A stretch of DNA of 64,000 nt, taken from Tistrella mobilis. GTDB lineage: Bacteria; Pseudomonadota; Alphaproteobacteria; Tistrellales; Tistrellaceae. The translations under genes were made by a program, and so were the position numbers. The notes under the pieces were generated by a model. The model saw nothing but the letters and a program-made list of their open reading frames with translations, did not search any database and was not told the origin of the DNA. The stretch lies in assembly GCF_041468085.1 (NCBI RefSeq), contig NZ_CP121017.1:1839501-1903500 (forward strand), in the 5' to 3' direction. Positions 50,164 to 58,689 of the stretch are shown here, in pieces (the stretch's first letter is position 1; each line of letters begins with the position of its first letter).

Positions 50164-51405
50164 TCAGCCGGGTTTGGTGAAGTCGGGCTTCCGCCGCTCG
50201 GCAAAGGCGGTGAAGGCCTCGCGGGCCTCGGGGCTTTGCAGACGCTCGAAGAACAGCCGGCTTTCCGTGTCCATCACCGTGGCGATGGCGGCCGCGTCGC
50301 GCATCAGCCCCTTGGTCGCCTTAAGCGCGCCGATCGGCTGCAGCGCAAGCCGGCCGGCGGCGGTGCGTGCGGCGCCGAGCACATCGTCGGCGGGCAGGGC
50401 CGCATTGACCAGGCCGATCTCGGCCGCGTCGAAACCGCTCAGCACCTCGCCCAGGGCAAACATCGCGAAGGCGCGGCGATGGCCGATCGCGGCCGGCAGC
50501 AGCAGGCTGGATGCCGCTTCCGGCACCAGGGCCAGGCCGACGAAGGGGGTGGAGAGTTTGGCATCCCGGGCGACATAGACCAGGTCGCAATGCAGCAGCA
50601 TGGTGGTGCCGATGCCGACCGCCTGGCCCAGCACGGCCGCCACCACCGGCTTCTGCATCCGGGCAAGCTGTTTCAGCACCCGCTGGACATGGCGCACCGC
50701 CGGGCCCTGGCCGGCGGCGATCTTCGCGAAATCGCTGAGGTCGTTGCCGGCGGTGAAATCGCCGCCCTCGCCGCGGATCAGCACCACGCGGATCGCATCA
50801 TCGGCCTCGGCCGCTTCCAGCGCGTCGGCGACGGCGCCGTACATCTCGTTGGTGATCGCGTTCTTCTTGGCCGGGCGGGCGAAGACGATCTCCATGATCC
50901 CGTCGGCGGTGGTCGTGCGGATATCGTCGGTCACGATCGGTGACGTCATGATGGGGGTGCTTTCCTGATCCTCGGGCGGAAGATCGGCATCGCGGTTCGT
51001 GCCGACCGTCTTCAGCCAATGCGCGATCACCGCGCGCTCCTCAGGCGACAGCCCGTGGGCCATGCGGCGGGTGAGGTCGTTGGCGCGGCGCGCGGCGATC
51101 CGGCGGATCGCCTCGCCACGCTCGGTGAGCCGGAGAGTGACCGCCCGCCGGTCGGCCGGATCATCGGTGCGGGCGACGAGCCCGGCCGCTTCCAGCTTAT
51201 GGACGAGGGTCGAAGTGGCGGACTGGCCAAGATCCAGCGCCGCCCCCAGCGCCGTCACCGACGACGGCCCGCGCTCCCCCAGCACGAACAGCGCCGCCGA
51301 TTGCGAGGTGGTGATGCCCAGATCCTCGATCCCCGCCTCGGCGATCGCCATCACCCGCCGGTTGGCGGCGGCCAGAAGGTGGATCAGGCGGGGTGGTTTC
51401 GACAT
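50164..51405 (-). CDS. MarR regulator fused to enoyl-CoA hydratase/isomerase
   Basis: One uninterrupted 413-codon frame encodes two complete proteins. Residues 1-150 are a MarR winged helix (LGITTSQSAALFVLGERGPS, then LGQSATSTLVHKLEAAGLVA, DDPADRRAVTLRLTERG). After a linker (DLPPEDQESTPIMTSPI) residues about 160-413 are a crotonase-fold enzyme with oxyanion hole FTAGNDLSDFAKIA and a GLALVPEAASSLLLP segment like delta3-delta2-enoyl-CoA isomerases. The ATG at 51405 has GGGAG upstream. MarR proteins such as CouR bind aromatic acyl-CoA, so a CoA-thioester-sensing fusion is plausible. Internal translation from the Met in PIMTSP could also give a separate enzyme. Confidence 0.85.
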   Translation of the reverse strand: MSKPPRLIHLLAAANRRVMAIAEAGIEDLGITTSQSAALFVLGERGPSSVTALGAALDLGQSATSTLVHKLEAAGLVARTDDPADRRAVTLRLTERGEAIRRIAARRANDLTRRMAHGLSPEERAVIAHWLKTVGTNRDADLPPEDQESTPIMTSPIVTDDIRTTTADGIMEIVFARPAKKNAITNEMYGAVADALEAAEADDAIRVVLIRGEGGDFTAGNDLSDFAKIAAGQGPAVRHVQRVLKQLARMQKPVVAAVLGQAVGIGTTMLLHCDLVYVARDAKLSTPFVGLALVPEAASSLLLPAAIGHRRAFAMFALGEVLSGFDAAEIGLVNAALPADDVLGAARTAAGRLALQPIGALKATKGLMRDAAAIATVMDTESRLFFERLQSPEAREAFTAFAERRKPDFTKPG

Positions 51406-51423
51406 GCGCTCCCGTCTCCGAAC

Positions 51424-51487
51424 TGCATCGACGTCGAAGTATATGCATCGACGTCGATGCATTTCAATATCCATCGACGTCGATGTA
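51424..51487. promoter_or_regulatory. Three MarR-type operators with core ATCGACGTCGA
   Basis: Site A is TGCATCGACGTCGAAGTA (51424-51441), site B the perfect palindrome TGCATCGACGTCGATGCA (51444-51461) and site C CATCGACGTCGATG (51472-51485). Centres are 20 and 26 bp apart. They fill the gap between the ligase stop and the MarR/ECH start, so autoregulation is very likely. Confidence 0.85.
51438..51467 (-). promoter_or_regulatory. Sigma-70-type promoter of the MarR/ECH gene
   Basis: On the minus strand, -35 TTGAAA (51467-51462) and -10 TATACT (51443-51438) are separated by 18 bp. That spacer is exactly operator B, so a bound repressor would occlude polymerase. Confidence 0.75.
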
Positions 51488-51489
51488 TC

Positions 51490-53424
51490 TCAGCCGAAGA
51501 CGACCCGATGCGGCACCGGGAAACGCCCCAGGATCTGCTCCACTCGATCGACCAGCGCCGGCCGCTCCTCCTCGGGCAAGGGGGTGCCGTCGGCAGCGGT
51601 CAGCGTAACCACCGCGCAGGTGCCGAGCCGATCGTCGGGACCGGTCGCAACAGTGGCGGCCACACCATCCAGCGCGGCCAGTTCGGCCGCATAGACCCGG
51701 TCGGTGGCGATCTGGCGCAGCGTCGGCTTGAAGATCTTGCCGATCGCGGTCACCGGCATCTCGGCCAGGATGATCACCTCATGCGGGGCGGCCGGCCGCT
51801 CGGGCACCCGCTCGCGCGCCCAGGCGACCAGCTCGTCGGAGGTGGCGGTGGTGCCGGGCTTCAGCGTGACGAAGGCGACCGGGATCTCGCCCGCATAGGC
51901 ATCGGGGCGGCCGACGGCGCCCGCCAGCGCCACGGCGGGGTGGGCGTGCAGCACCTCTTCGATCGATTGCGGGTCGATGTTGTGGCCGCCGCGGATGATC
52001 AGATCCTTGGCGCGGCCGACCAGGAAGATCCGGCCCCGGGCATCGATACGGGCCAGATCGCCGGTCGAAATCCAGCCGTCGCCGACGAACAGCCCGGCAT
52101 CGAACCGGCTCTGTTTGTAGCCCGAGATGGCATTGGGGCCCTTGAGGCACAGCACGCCGATTTCGTCGATGGCGGCATCACGCGCCACCTTGCCGTCGGC
52201 ATCCAGGATCACGGTCTTCATCGGCTGGTACGGAAAGCGGATGCCGACCGAACCCGCCAGCGCCTCGCCATAGGGCGGGTTCACGGCCGAGGCGCAGGTG
52301 CCCTCGGTCAGGCCGTAGCCTTCCAGCAGCTTGATGCCGGTCAGCTCCTCGAAGCCGCGGATCACCTCCAGCGGCAGGGGGGCGGCACCGACCACGGCGA
52401 AACGCAGGCTGGAAAGATCGGCGCCGGCCACCGGCACCTGCATCAACGCGGTCAACACCGTCGGGACCGAGGAGAAGGTCGTGACCCGATAGCGCTCGAC
52501 GATCTTCCAGAAATTGCGGATCAGATCGGGGTTGCGATAGCCGGCCGGGGTGGCGAGCAGCACCCGGGCACCGGCCATGAACGGTGCCAGGCCGGTGACA
52601 TGGACGGCATTGACATGGAACAGCGGCAGGCCCGACAGCGTGCAATCGGCCGGCGACATGTCGATCACCCGCGACAGGATCCAGCCCATATAAAGCTCGT
52701 TGCGGTGCAGATGGCGGGCGAGTTTGGGCGTGCCGGTGGTGCCGCCGGTGTGGAAATAGGCGCAGACGTCGTCCGGGCCGGGTTCCGACCAGCCGACCGG
52801 CCGGTCGGCGGGGGCGGCGGTGAGCAGGGCCCCCCAGTCCTTCACCTTCGGATGCGCCGCCATGTCCACCGGCCCGCCGCCGACCTTGATGATCGCGGTG
52901 ATGCCCGGCAGGTGCTCGGCCGCGGCCAGCGCCTTCTCCCAGAGGTCGAGCCCGGGGATGGGGCCGGGGGCCAGGATCAGCTTCGCATCCGCCGCCTCGG
53001 CGATTTCGACGATCTGGTCGATGCCGAGCAGCGGGTTGATCGGCGCCGCGATGCCGGCCGCCTCTGCCCCCCAGAGCGCGATATGGGTTTCGGGCAGGTT
53101 GGGCATCAGCATGGCGACGGCATCGCTGCGCCCGAGACCGAGAGCCGCGAAAGCGTTGGCGGCCCGGGTCACCATCTCGAAGAAGACGGTGTAGCCAAGC
53201 TCGCGCGGGGTCTCGTCGGCGGTGCCGGCCGACAGATGGGTGATCGCAGGGGCATCGCCATAGGCCATCGCCGACCAGCGCAGCGCGTCATAGGTGCTGG
53301 TGAAGGCCAGACGCTGATCCAGCGGCATCTCGGTCTCGACCCGCTCGACATCGGCGATCGAGGCGATGCGGAACCGGGGCCCCATCGGGTGACGGGTGGC
53401 GGCGGGACTGGTCGTCATGGGCAT
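51490..53424 (-). CDS. Acyl-CoA synthetase (AMP-dependent ligase)
   Basis: The 644-residue ANL-superfamily enzyme has the P-loop YFHTGGTTGTPKLARHLHRN (near residue 255), LLEGYGLTEGTCASAVNPPY, the hinge GWISTGDLARIDARGRIFLV and the catalytic lysine in VTAIGKIFKP. It activates a carboxylic acid to its CoA thioester; chain length or aromatic preference is not evident. The gene precedes the MarR/hydratase fusion on the same strand, suggesting a shared pathway. Starts at 53424 (MPMTTSP) and 53418 are both possible, with GGGAG upstream. A palindrome separates it from the divergent SDR. Confidence 0.9.
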   Translation of the reverse strand: MPMTTSPAATRHPMGPRFRIASIADVERVETEMPLDQRLAFTSTYDALRWSAMAYGDAPAITHLSAGTADETPRELGYTVFFEMVTRAANAFAALGLGRSDAVAMLMPNLPETHIALWGAEAAGIAAPINPLLGIDQIVEIAEAADAKLILAPGPIPGLDLWEKALAAAEHLPGITAIIKVGGGPVDMAAHPKVKDWGALLTAAPADRPVGWSEPGPDDVCAYFHTGGTTGTPKLARHLHRNELYMGWILSRVIDMSPADCTLSGLPLFHVNAVHVTGLAPFMAGARVLLATPAGYRNPDLIRNFWKIVERYRVTTFSSVPTVLTALMQVPVAGADLSSLRFAVVGAAPLPLEVIRGFEELTGIKLLEGYGLTEGTCASAVNPPYGEALAGSVGIRFPYQPMKTVILDADGKVARDAAIDEIGVLCLKGPNAISGYKQSRFDAGLFVGDGWISTGDLARIDARGRIFLVGRAKDLIIRGGHNIDPQSIEEVLHAHPAVALAGAVGRPDAYAGEIPVAFVTLKPGTTATSDELVAWARERVPERPAAPHEVIILAEMPVTAIGKIFKPTLRQIATDRVYAAELAALDGVAATVATGPDDRLGTCAVVTLTAADGTPLPEEERPALVDRVEQILGRFPVPHRVVFG

Positions 53425-53543
53425 GCGGGGCGGTCTCCCTTGGTTCTGTTTTTTCAGGCCTGGTGTTGCCGGATGATGCCCGTTCCGGGGCGCCCGGTCG
53501 AGACGCGAGAGCGGTATGTCCCGACCTGTGACCGGTGTCGCAG

Positions 53544-53568
53544 AATAAATGACCAATGGTCATTTATT
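53544..53568. promoter_or_regulatory. TetR-type palindrome between ligase and SDR genes
   Basis: AATAAATGACC (53544-53554) and GGTCATTTATT (53558-53568) match perfectly around AAT. The inner TGACC-N3-GGTCA is typical of TetR-family operators. It lies in the divergent promoter region, and a TetR gene is encoded 1.4 kb away. Confidence 0.7.
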
Positions 53569-53605
53569 GTCTCTCACGGTTCACGACATTCAGGGGGATC
53601 CGTCG

Positions 53606-54364
53606 ATGTCCACACCCGTCTCCAGCAGCCGGCTCTTTGCGGGCCGCACCGTTCTCGTCACCGGCGCCAGCAGCGGTATCGGCGCCGCCATCGGCCGCCG
53701 CCTTGCCGCCGACGGCGCTGCCGTGATGCTCGCCGCCCGCCGCACCGACCGCCTTGAGGCGCTTGCCGCCCAGATCAGCGCCGCCGGCGGCACGGCCGCC
53801 ATCGCCACCGTCGATATCGCCGACCGGGCGGCGGTCCAGCGTCTGGCCGACGAGACCGAAGCCCGTTTCGGCGCGATCGACGTGCTGGTCAACAATGCCG
53901 GCCTCATGCCGCTTTCACCGCTTGCCGCCGGCAAGGTCGAGGAGTGGGAACGGATGGTCGACGTCAACCTGAAGGGCGTGCTCTACGGCATCGCCGCCGT
54001 GCTGCCGAAGATGCAGGCCCAGGGTCGCGGCCATGTGATCAATGTGGCCTCGGTGGCCGCCCACAAGGTCTTCCCGGGCGCCGCGGTCTATTGCGCCACC
54101 AAATTTGCGGTCCGGGCCCTGTCGGAAGGGCTGCGGATGGAGGCGGGGCCGAAGATCCGCACCACGGTGATCTCGCCCGGCACGGTGGCGACCGAGCTTG
54201 CCGACACGATCACCGTGCCCGAGGTGGCGGAAATGGTCCGCCGCTTCCAGGAAATCGCCATCGGCCCCGAGGCGATCGCCGATGCCGTGGCCTATGCCAT
54301 GGCCCAGCCGGCAACGGTCGACGTGAACGAAATCGTCATCCGCCCGACGGCGCAGGACCTCTGA
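53606..54364 (+). CDS. Short-chain dehydrogenase/reductase
   Basis: The 252-residue classical SDR has the cofactor motif [15 protein letters not shown] (residues about 17-31), [20 protein letters not shown], the catalytic Ser in [16 protein letters not shown] and [16 protein letters not shown]. The Asp/Arg content after the second strand ([12 protein letters not shown]) suggests NADP. It is an uncharacterised alcohol/ketone oxidoreductase. AGGGGGA precedes the ATG at 53606. It diverges from the acyl-CoA ligase across a TetR-like operator and ends in a strong hairpin. Confidence 0.92.
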   Translation: MSTPVSSSRLFAGRTVLVTGASSGIGAAIGRRLAADGAAVMLAARRTDRLEALAAQISAAGGTAAIATVDIADRAAVQRLADETEARFGAIDVLVNNAGLMPLSPLAAGKVEEWERMVDVNLKGVLYGIAAVLPKMQAQGRGHVINVASVAAHKVFPGAAVYCATKFAVRALSEGLRMEAGPKIRTTVISPGTVATELADTITVPEVAEMVRRFQEIAIGPEAIADAVAYAMAQPATVDVNEIVIRPTAQDL

Positions 54365-54378
54365 GCTTCGTGACAGCC

Positions 54379-54410
54379 GGAGGGGCGCCGCGGCGGCGCC
54401 CCTCCGCTTT
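54379..54410 (+). terminator. Terminator after SDR gene
   Basis: GGAGGGGCGCCG (54379-54390) pairs with CGGCGCCCCTCC (54394-54405) around CGG. It is followed by GCTTT, 14 bp after the stop codon. Confidence 0.8.
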
Positions 54411-54448
54411 GCGTGTGCGCGCAGGCCGACATGCCGATCTGTGCATTT

Positions 54449-54461
54449 TGTTGATCCAACA
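54449..54461. promoter_or_regulatory. Small palindrome upstream of the HTH gene
   Basis: TGTTG-ATC-CAACA lies 84 bp before the HTH protein start in an AT-rich patch. It is a plausible autoregulatory site. Confidence 0.4.
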
Positions 54462-54544
54462 TGAAAATGGAGCAACTGAAGCGCTATTCTCTTTTGGGCA
54501 GAAAATGGCGGTAAGCTGGTGAACAGCCGGACGCGGAGAGCGCA

Positions 54545-54841
54545 ATGAGCACTATGGCAGACAGCATCCGGCGTGGTCTGGAGCAGGCGGTGGCCTATGC
54601 GGACGGTATGGCGGACAAGCAGTTTTATCGCGTGCATGTGCCGCCGAAAATCGACGTCAAGGCCATTCGGACGGGCCTGGGGTTGACGCAGGAAGAGTTT
54701 GCCGGCCGGTTCGGCTTCAGCGTCAACACTCTGCGCCATTGGGAGCAGGGGATTCGCCAGCCCGAAGGGCCCACGCGCGCCTATCTTCTTGTGATCGAGC
54801 GGGCGCCCGACGCGGTGATCAAGGCTCTCCGCGCCGTCTGA
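54545..54841 (+). CDS. Antitoxin-like Xre-family HTH protein (NadS/HigA type)
   Basis: The 98-residue protein has a variable N-terminus (DSIRRGLEQAVAYADGMADK), then VHVPPKIDVKAIRTGLGLTQ and EEFAGRFGFSVNTLRHWEQG, which is the HTH pattern of NadS/HigA antitoxins paired with RelE-type toxins. GGAGAG precedes the ATG. No toxin gene is found on either side, so it is an orphan antitoxin-like regulator or the remnant of a type II system. It is followed by a TetR gene on the same strand. Confidence 0.85.
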   Translation: MSTMADSIRRGLEQAVAYADGMADKQFYRVHVPPKIDVKAIRTGLGLTQEEFAGRFGFSVNTLRHWEQGIRQPEGPTRAYLLVIERAPDAVIKALRAV

Positions 54842-54957
54842 TTTCGGGATGCCGGCCCCTGTCCCGGCCTTGCCCCGCTGCGACTTCCCGGCCATTCTGG
54901 CACCCAGATGGGACGATCCGTGCGGACGTCCCGCCCACCGGCCAGGATGGAGCCCCC

Positions 54958-55659
54958 TTGACCATTGCCCCCGGACGGCGCGCACGCAGTACCGAAGCCA
55001 AGGCGGCCCGGCGCGAGGCGATCCTCGATGCCGCCCGGCGGCTTTACGAGGCGGCGCCGACGATCGAGGCGGTGGGCATCGAAGAGGTCGCGCGCGCGGC
55101 CGGTGTGGCCAAGGGCACGGTCTATCTTTATGCGCCATCCAAGGAAGCGCTGTTCCTGGCGCTTTATGAGCGCACCACCCTGGCCTGGCTCGACCGGCTG
55201 GAGGCGCGGCTTGCCGCCAAACCGGCGGCCGATCCGGCGCGGGCGGGCTATGCCGCCGATGCGGCCCGGGCTGCGGCGGCCGCCGTGGTGGGGGCCTGTA
55301 TGGACGTGCCGCTGATGGCCCGGCTGAATGCCGCGCTGCATGGCTCGCTGGAACCGCGGCTGGATCCGGACGCGCTTTATGCGGTGAAGATCGGCATGAT
55401 CGAGCGGTTGAACGACATTGCCCGCGATCTCGGCCGGGTGCTCGGCCTGTCGCTGCGGGACGCGGTCGACATCATGCCGGGCCTGTTCGTGTGCCTGATC
55501 GGTTGCCATCACGTCACGATGCCGCCGCCCAATCTGGCCGGGCTGTACGAGCGGCCCGAGATGGCGCCCTATCGGATTGATTTCAGCCGGTTGATGGGAA
55601 ATTCCCTGCGGGACATGTTCCTGGGGCGGCTGGCCGCCCGTCCGGAAGAACCCGCCTGA
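54958..55659 (+). CDS. TetR-family regulator
   Basis: With a TTG start at 54958 (AGGATGGAG six bases upstream) the product is 233 residues. The N-terminal HTH reads REAILDAARRLYEAAPTIEA and VARAAGVAKGTVYLYAPSKE. The C-terminal ligand domain has no assigned effector. No in-frame ATG lies near, and earlier starts pass through non-HTH sequence. It is the nearest candidate for the palindrome at 53544-53568 controlling the ligase and SDR genes. A terminator follows. Confidence 0.87.
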   Translation: MTIAPGRRARSTEAKAARREAILDAARRLYEAAPTIEAVGIEEVARAAGVAKGTVYLYAPSKEALFLALYERTTLAWLDRLEARLAAKPAADPARAGYAADAARAAAAAVVGACMDVPLMARLNAALHGSLEPRLDPDALYAVKIGMIERLNDIARDLGRVLGLSLRDAVDIMPGLFVCLIGCHHVTMPPPNLAGLYERPEMAPYRIDFSRLMGNSLRDMFLGRLAARPEEPA

Positions 55660-55710
55660 CATAAATCCGAATCATCCCTCTTTTATTCCCTGATCCGACC
55701 GGTCGTGATG

Positions 55711-55752
55711 GCCGGTGCCTGCGCGCGAGAGGCGAGCGGCACCGGCTTTTTT
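55711..55752 (+). terminator. Intrinsic terminator after TetR gene
   Basis: GCCGGTGCC (55711-55719) pairs with GGCACCGGC (55738-55746), and six T follow. The loop is long at 18 bases. Confidence 0.85.
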
Positions 55753-55804
55753 GCGTGTTCCGGTCCCCTTGACTCGGCCCGTCACGTCACCGTAACGTCG
55801 GAGC

Positions 55805-55839
55805 GTGAAAGAAATTCTGATATATGAAAAAACTTTCAC
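55805..55839. promoter_or_regulatory. Inverted repeat, likely SorC operator
   Basis: GTGAAAG and CTTTCAC flank a 21-bp AT-rich centre, 143 bp before the binding-protein gene. Long-spaced dyads like this suit tetrameric SorC/LsrR-type regulators, one of which is encoded in the operon. Confidence 0.45.
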
Positions 55840-55981
55840 AACCACCATCGGGCCGCGGGATGCGGCCGCAGTGAAGCACCGACGCAGGCCGGGAGGGCCG
55901 GGCGGAGGGTATGGGCCAGAACGGGCGCCGAGGGATCCGAAGCCAAGCGATCCCGGTCCGAGACGTTGGGGAAACGCCGAG

Positions 55982-57019
55982 ATGAAGACTTTCACCGCCG
56001 CCCTGCTCGCGGGGGCGATCGCCGTGGCCGGGATGGGCATGACCACCGCCGCGGCCAAGGCCGAAGAGACGTCTCCCTTCCGCTGCAAGGAAGGCGAGAC
56101 CTATGCCATGAACGTCATGGTGTCGGGCGTCGAGTACTGGTTCCCGGTCTATGAGATGTTCAAGCAGGCCGCCCATCAGATGGGCTGCAAGACCGTCTAT
56201 ACCGGCACGCCGGATTATGACGTCACCAAGCAGCTGGCGACCTTCGAACAGGTGCTGGCCAAGCAGCCGGCGGGCGTGCTGCTGCACCCGATGAACCCCG
56301 ATCCGTTCATCGAGCCGATCGATCGCGCCGCAGAGATGGGCATCCCGGTCGTGACCTTCGCGGCCGATTCGCCCAACAGCAAGCGCGTCGCCTATGTCAC
56401 CTCGGACAATTTCCGCGAGGGTGCCACCGCGGCCGACACGCTCGCCAGGGCCATGGGCGGCAAGGGCGCCTATGCCGTCCTTGAGAATCCGGGCCAGGAC
56501 AATCACGACCGCCGGGTGTCGTCGTTCATCAGGCAGATGGAGGAAAAGTATCCGGAGATGAAGCTGGTGGCGCGCACCGCCACCAATCAGGACCCGACCC
56601 GCGCCTATAACGCGGTGCTGACCATGGCCCAGGCCCATCCCGGGCTCGGCGCCGTGTTCATGCCCGAGGCCAGCTCCGCACTGGGTGCCGCTCAGGCAGC
56701 CAACGAACTTGGCGGCAAGATCAAGGTCATGAGCGTCGATGTGAACGCCAAGGTGCTCGACATGATCAAGGCCGGCCAGATGTTCGGCGCGATCAATCCG
56801 AACCAGGGCGTGCAGGGCTATATGGGCTTCATGATGCTGTTCCTGGCCGCCCATCCCGACCTGATCGACCCGATGAACGATTACAAGCGCAGCGGCTTCA
56901 ACCCGTTCACCCTGCCGGTGATCGACAACGGCTTCTCGGTCGTGACCCCTGAGAATGCCCAGGACTTCTATTGGGACGCTTACCTGAAGCGCCGCGGCAC
57001 CAAGGGGATCGACGAGTGA
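55982..57019 (+). CDS. Sugar ABC transporter substrate-binding protein (RbsB type)
   Basis: The 345-residue periplasmic protein has a signal peptide (MKTFTAALLAGAIAVAGMGM, cleavage after AKA near residue 27). Its Peripla_BP_4 fold carries YAMNVMVSGVEYWFPVYEMF, PAGVLLHPMNPDPFIEPIDR and NPGQDNHDRRVSSFIRQMEE. Such proteins bind sugars or polyols for importers of the ribose class. A longer reading from 55805 would cross the inverted repeat and is rejected. A strong hairpin follows before the ATPase gene. Confidence 0.9.
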   Translation: MKTFTAALLAGAIAVAGMGMTTAAAKAEETSPFRCKEGETYAMNVMVSGVEYWFPVYEMFKQAAHQMGCKTVYTGTPDYDVTKQLATFEQVLAKQPAGVLLHPMNPDPFIEPIDRAAEMGIPVVTFAADSPNSKRVAYVTSDNFREGATAADTLARAMGGKGAYAVLENPGQDNHDRRVSSFIRQMEEKYPEMKLVARTATNQDPTRAYNAVLTMAQAHPGLGAVFMPEASSALGAAQAANELGGKIKVMSVDVNAKVLDMIKAGQMFGAINPNQGVQGYMGFMMLFLAAHPDLIDPMNDYKRSGFNPFTLPVIDNGFSVVTPENAQDFYWDAYLKRRGTKGIDE

Positions 57020-57043
57020 GGTGAGGGGGCGTCTGCCCCTGCG

Positions 57044-57066
57044 GCCGGGCGGGGCGCCCGCCCGGC
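57044..57066 (+). repeat. Intercistronic hairpin after binding-protein gene
   Basis: GCCGGGCGGG-GCG-CCCGCCCGGC is a perfect 10-bp stem without a T-run. Such hairpins stabilise upstream mRNA so that the binding protein is made in excess over the ATPase and permease. Confidence 0.7.
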
Positions 57067-57123
57067 ATGCGCCTGCCTTCTCTTCCTTGCCTCAGCACCA
57101 CCCGAGAACGGTCCGGCTGATCC

Positions 57124-58689
57124 ATGACCCATCCTGAACCGGTGGCCGGCGCGCAGGGCGAAACTGTCCTGAAGCTGAGCGGTATCACCAAATCCTTCGG
57201 CCCGGTCAGGGTGCTGACCGGGGTGGATTTCGACCTGAAGGCGGGCGAGGTCCATGCGCTTGCCGGCGAGAACGGTGCCGGCAAGTCGACGCTGATGAAC
57301 ATCATCGACGGCATCCACCGCCCCGATGGCGGCCGGGTGGAGCTGTTCGGCGAAGCGGTGCATCTGTCGGGGCCGGCCGAGGCCCAGGCGCGGGGCATCG
57401 GCTTCGTGCATCAGGAAATCGCCCTCTGCCCCGATATCTCGATCGCCGAGAACATCTTCATGGCGGCACCCCATGCCCGCGGCCGCTGGTTCCTGAACCG
57501 GCGAGAGCTGCGGCGCAAGGCCGCGGCGGTGCTGGGGCTGCTGCATCCGATGCCGGTGGATACGCTGGTCGGCCAGATCGGCATTTCGGCCCAGCAGCTG
57601 GTCGAGATCGCCAAGGCGCTGACGCTCGACTGCCGGATCCTGATCCTGGACGAGCCGACGGCCGCCCTGACCGAGGCCGAAACCCGGCGGCTGTTCGACG
57701 TGATCCGCACGCTGAAGGCGCGGGGGATCGCGATCATCTATATCAGCCACCGCATGGCCGAGATCTTCGAGATCTGCGACCGGATCACGGTGCTGCGCGA
57801 CGGCCGCAAGGTGGTGACGAAGGCGATCGCCGACACGACGCCCGAAGAGGTGGCCGAACGCATGGTCGGCCGCGAGCTGGGCGACCTCTACCCGGAAAAG
57901 CCGGGCGTGCCCGCAGGCGCGCCGGTGCTGCTGCAGGTGGAGGGGCTGGCCGATGCCGACGACCACATCGCCGATATCGCCTTCGACCTGAAGGCCGGTG
58001 AGATCCTGGGTCTGGCCGGGCTGATGGGTGCCGGGCGAAGCGAGATCGCCCAGACCGTCTGCGGGCTGCGCCACCGCGCGGCCGGGCGGGTGGTGGTCGA
58101 GGGGCACGAGGCGCGGATCCCCGACTATCGCGGCGCCACGAAACAGGGCCTCGCCTATCTTTCCGAAGACCGCAAGGGGGCGGGCGTATTCCTCGACATG
58201 TCGATCGCGGCCAATGTCTCGGCCCAGGATCCGGGCCGGGTGGCCGGCCGGCTGGGCATGATCGACGGCCGTGCCGAGGCGGCCCAGGCGGCCGAATTCG
58301 GCCGGCGGATGTCGCTGCGCATGGCGGGCCCCGGCCAGAAGGTGTCGGAGCTGTCGGGCGGCAATCAGCAGAAGGTGGCGATCGCCAAGCTGCTGCTGAC
58401 CGGCCCGCGCATCGTCTTCCTGGACGAGCCGACCCGCGGCGTCGATGTCGGCGCCAAATCCGAGATCTATCAGATCCTCCGCGGCCTGGCGGCCGAGGGC
58501 AGGGGGGTCGTGGTCATCTCGTCGGAACTGCCCGAGCTGATCGGCCTGGCCGATCGCATCCTGGTGATCCGCGAAGGCCGGATCGCCGGTGAGGTGGCGG
58601 GGCCTGGGATGACCGAGGAACACATCATCCGACTTGCATCCGGCGTGGGCGCCCCCGGCGCCGCCGGCGAAGGGAGCCTGCGGCCATGA
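57124..58689 (+). CDS. Sugar ABC transporter ATPase with two ABC domains (RbsA type)
   Basis: The 521-residue protein has tandem ABC domains. The first has Walker A AGENGAGKST (near residue 47), IGISAQQLVEIAKAL and ILILDEPTAALTEAE. The second has the diverged P-loop GLMGAGRSE, a complete signature LSGGNQQKVAIAKLLL and IVFLDEPTRGVDVGAKSEIY. This asymmetry is standard for RbsA/MglA-like carbohydrate importers. Its stop overlaps the permease ATG by four bases. Confidence 0.94.
   Translation: MTHPEPVAGAQGETVLKLSGITKSFGPVRVLTGVDFDLKAGEVHALAGENGAGKSTLMNIIDGIHRPDGGRVELFGEAVHLSGPAEAQARGIGFVHQEIALCPDISIAENIFMAAPHARGRWFLNRRELRRKAAAVLGLLHPMPVDTLVGQIGISAQQLVEIAKALTLDCRILILDEPTAALTEAETRRLFDVIRTLKARGIAIIYISHRMAEIFEICDRITVLRDGRKVVTKAIADTTPEEVAERMVGRELGDLYPEKPGVPAGAPVLLQVEGLADADDHIADIAFDLKAGEILGLAGLMGAGRSEIAQTVCGLRHRAAGRVVVEGHEARIPDYRGATKQGLAYLSEDRKGAGVFLDMSIAANVSAQDPGRVAGRLGMIDGRAEAAQAAEFGRRMSLRMAGPGQKVSELSGGNQQKVAIAKLLLTGPRIVFLDEPTRGVDVGAKSEIYQILRGLAAEGRGVVVISSELPELIGLADRILVIREGRIAGEVAGPGMTEEHIIRLASGVGAPGAAGEGSLRP

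Larger units (their letters stand above)
55660..55981. other. Intergenic region before sugar ABC operon
   Basis: These 322 bp hold the TetR gene terminator (55711-55752), a TTGACT-like -35 element near 55768, and an AT-rich inverted repeat (55805-55839) suited to be the operator. A GC-rich untranslated leader leads to the binding-protein gene. No extra gene is seen. Confidence 0.6.

Noticed and set aside
51019-53757. A 912-codon plus-strand frame opposite the MarR/ECH and ligase genes
   Set aside because: It is a shadow of the ligase and MarR reading frames, runs through the operators and has no recognisable domain.
54365-54544. Possible RelE-type toxin gene before the HTH protein
   Set aside because: The only frame is about 17 codons (MKMEQLKRYSLL) with no toxin similarity. 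The rest of the gap is a terminator and promoter.
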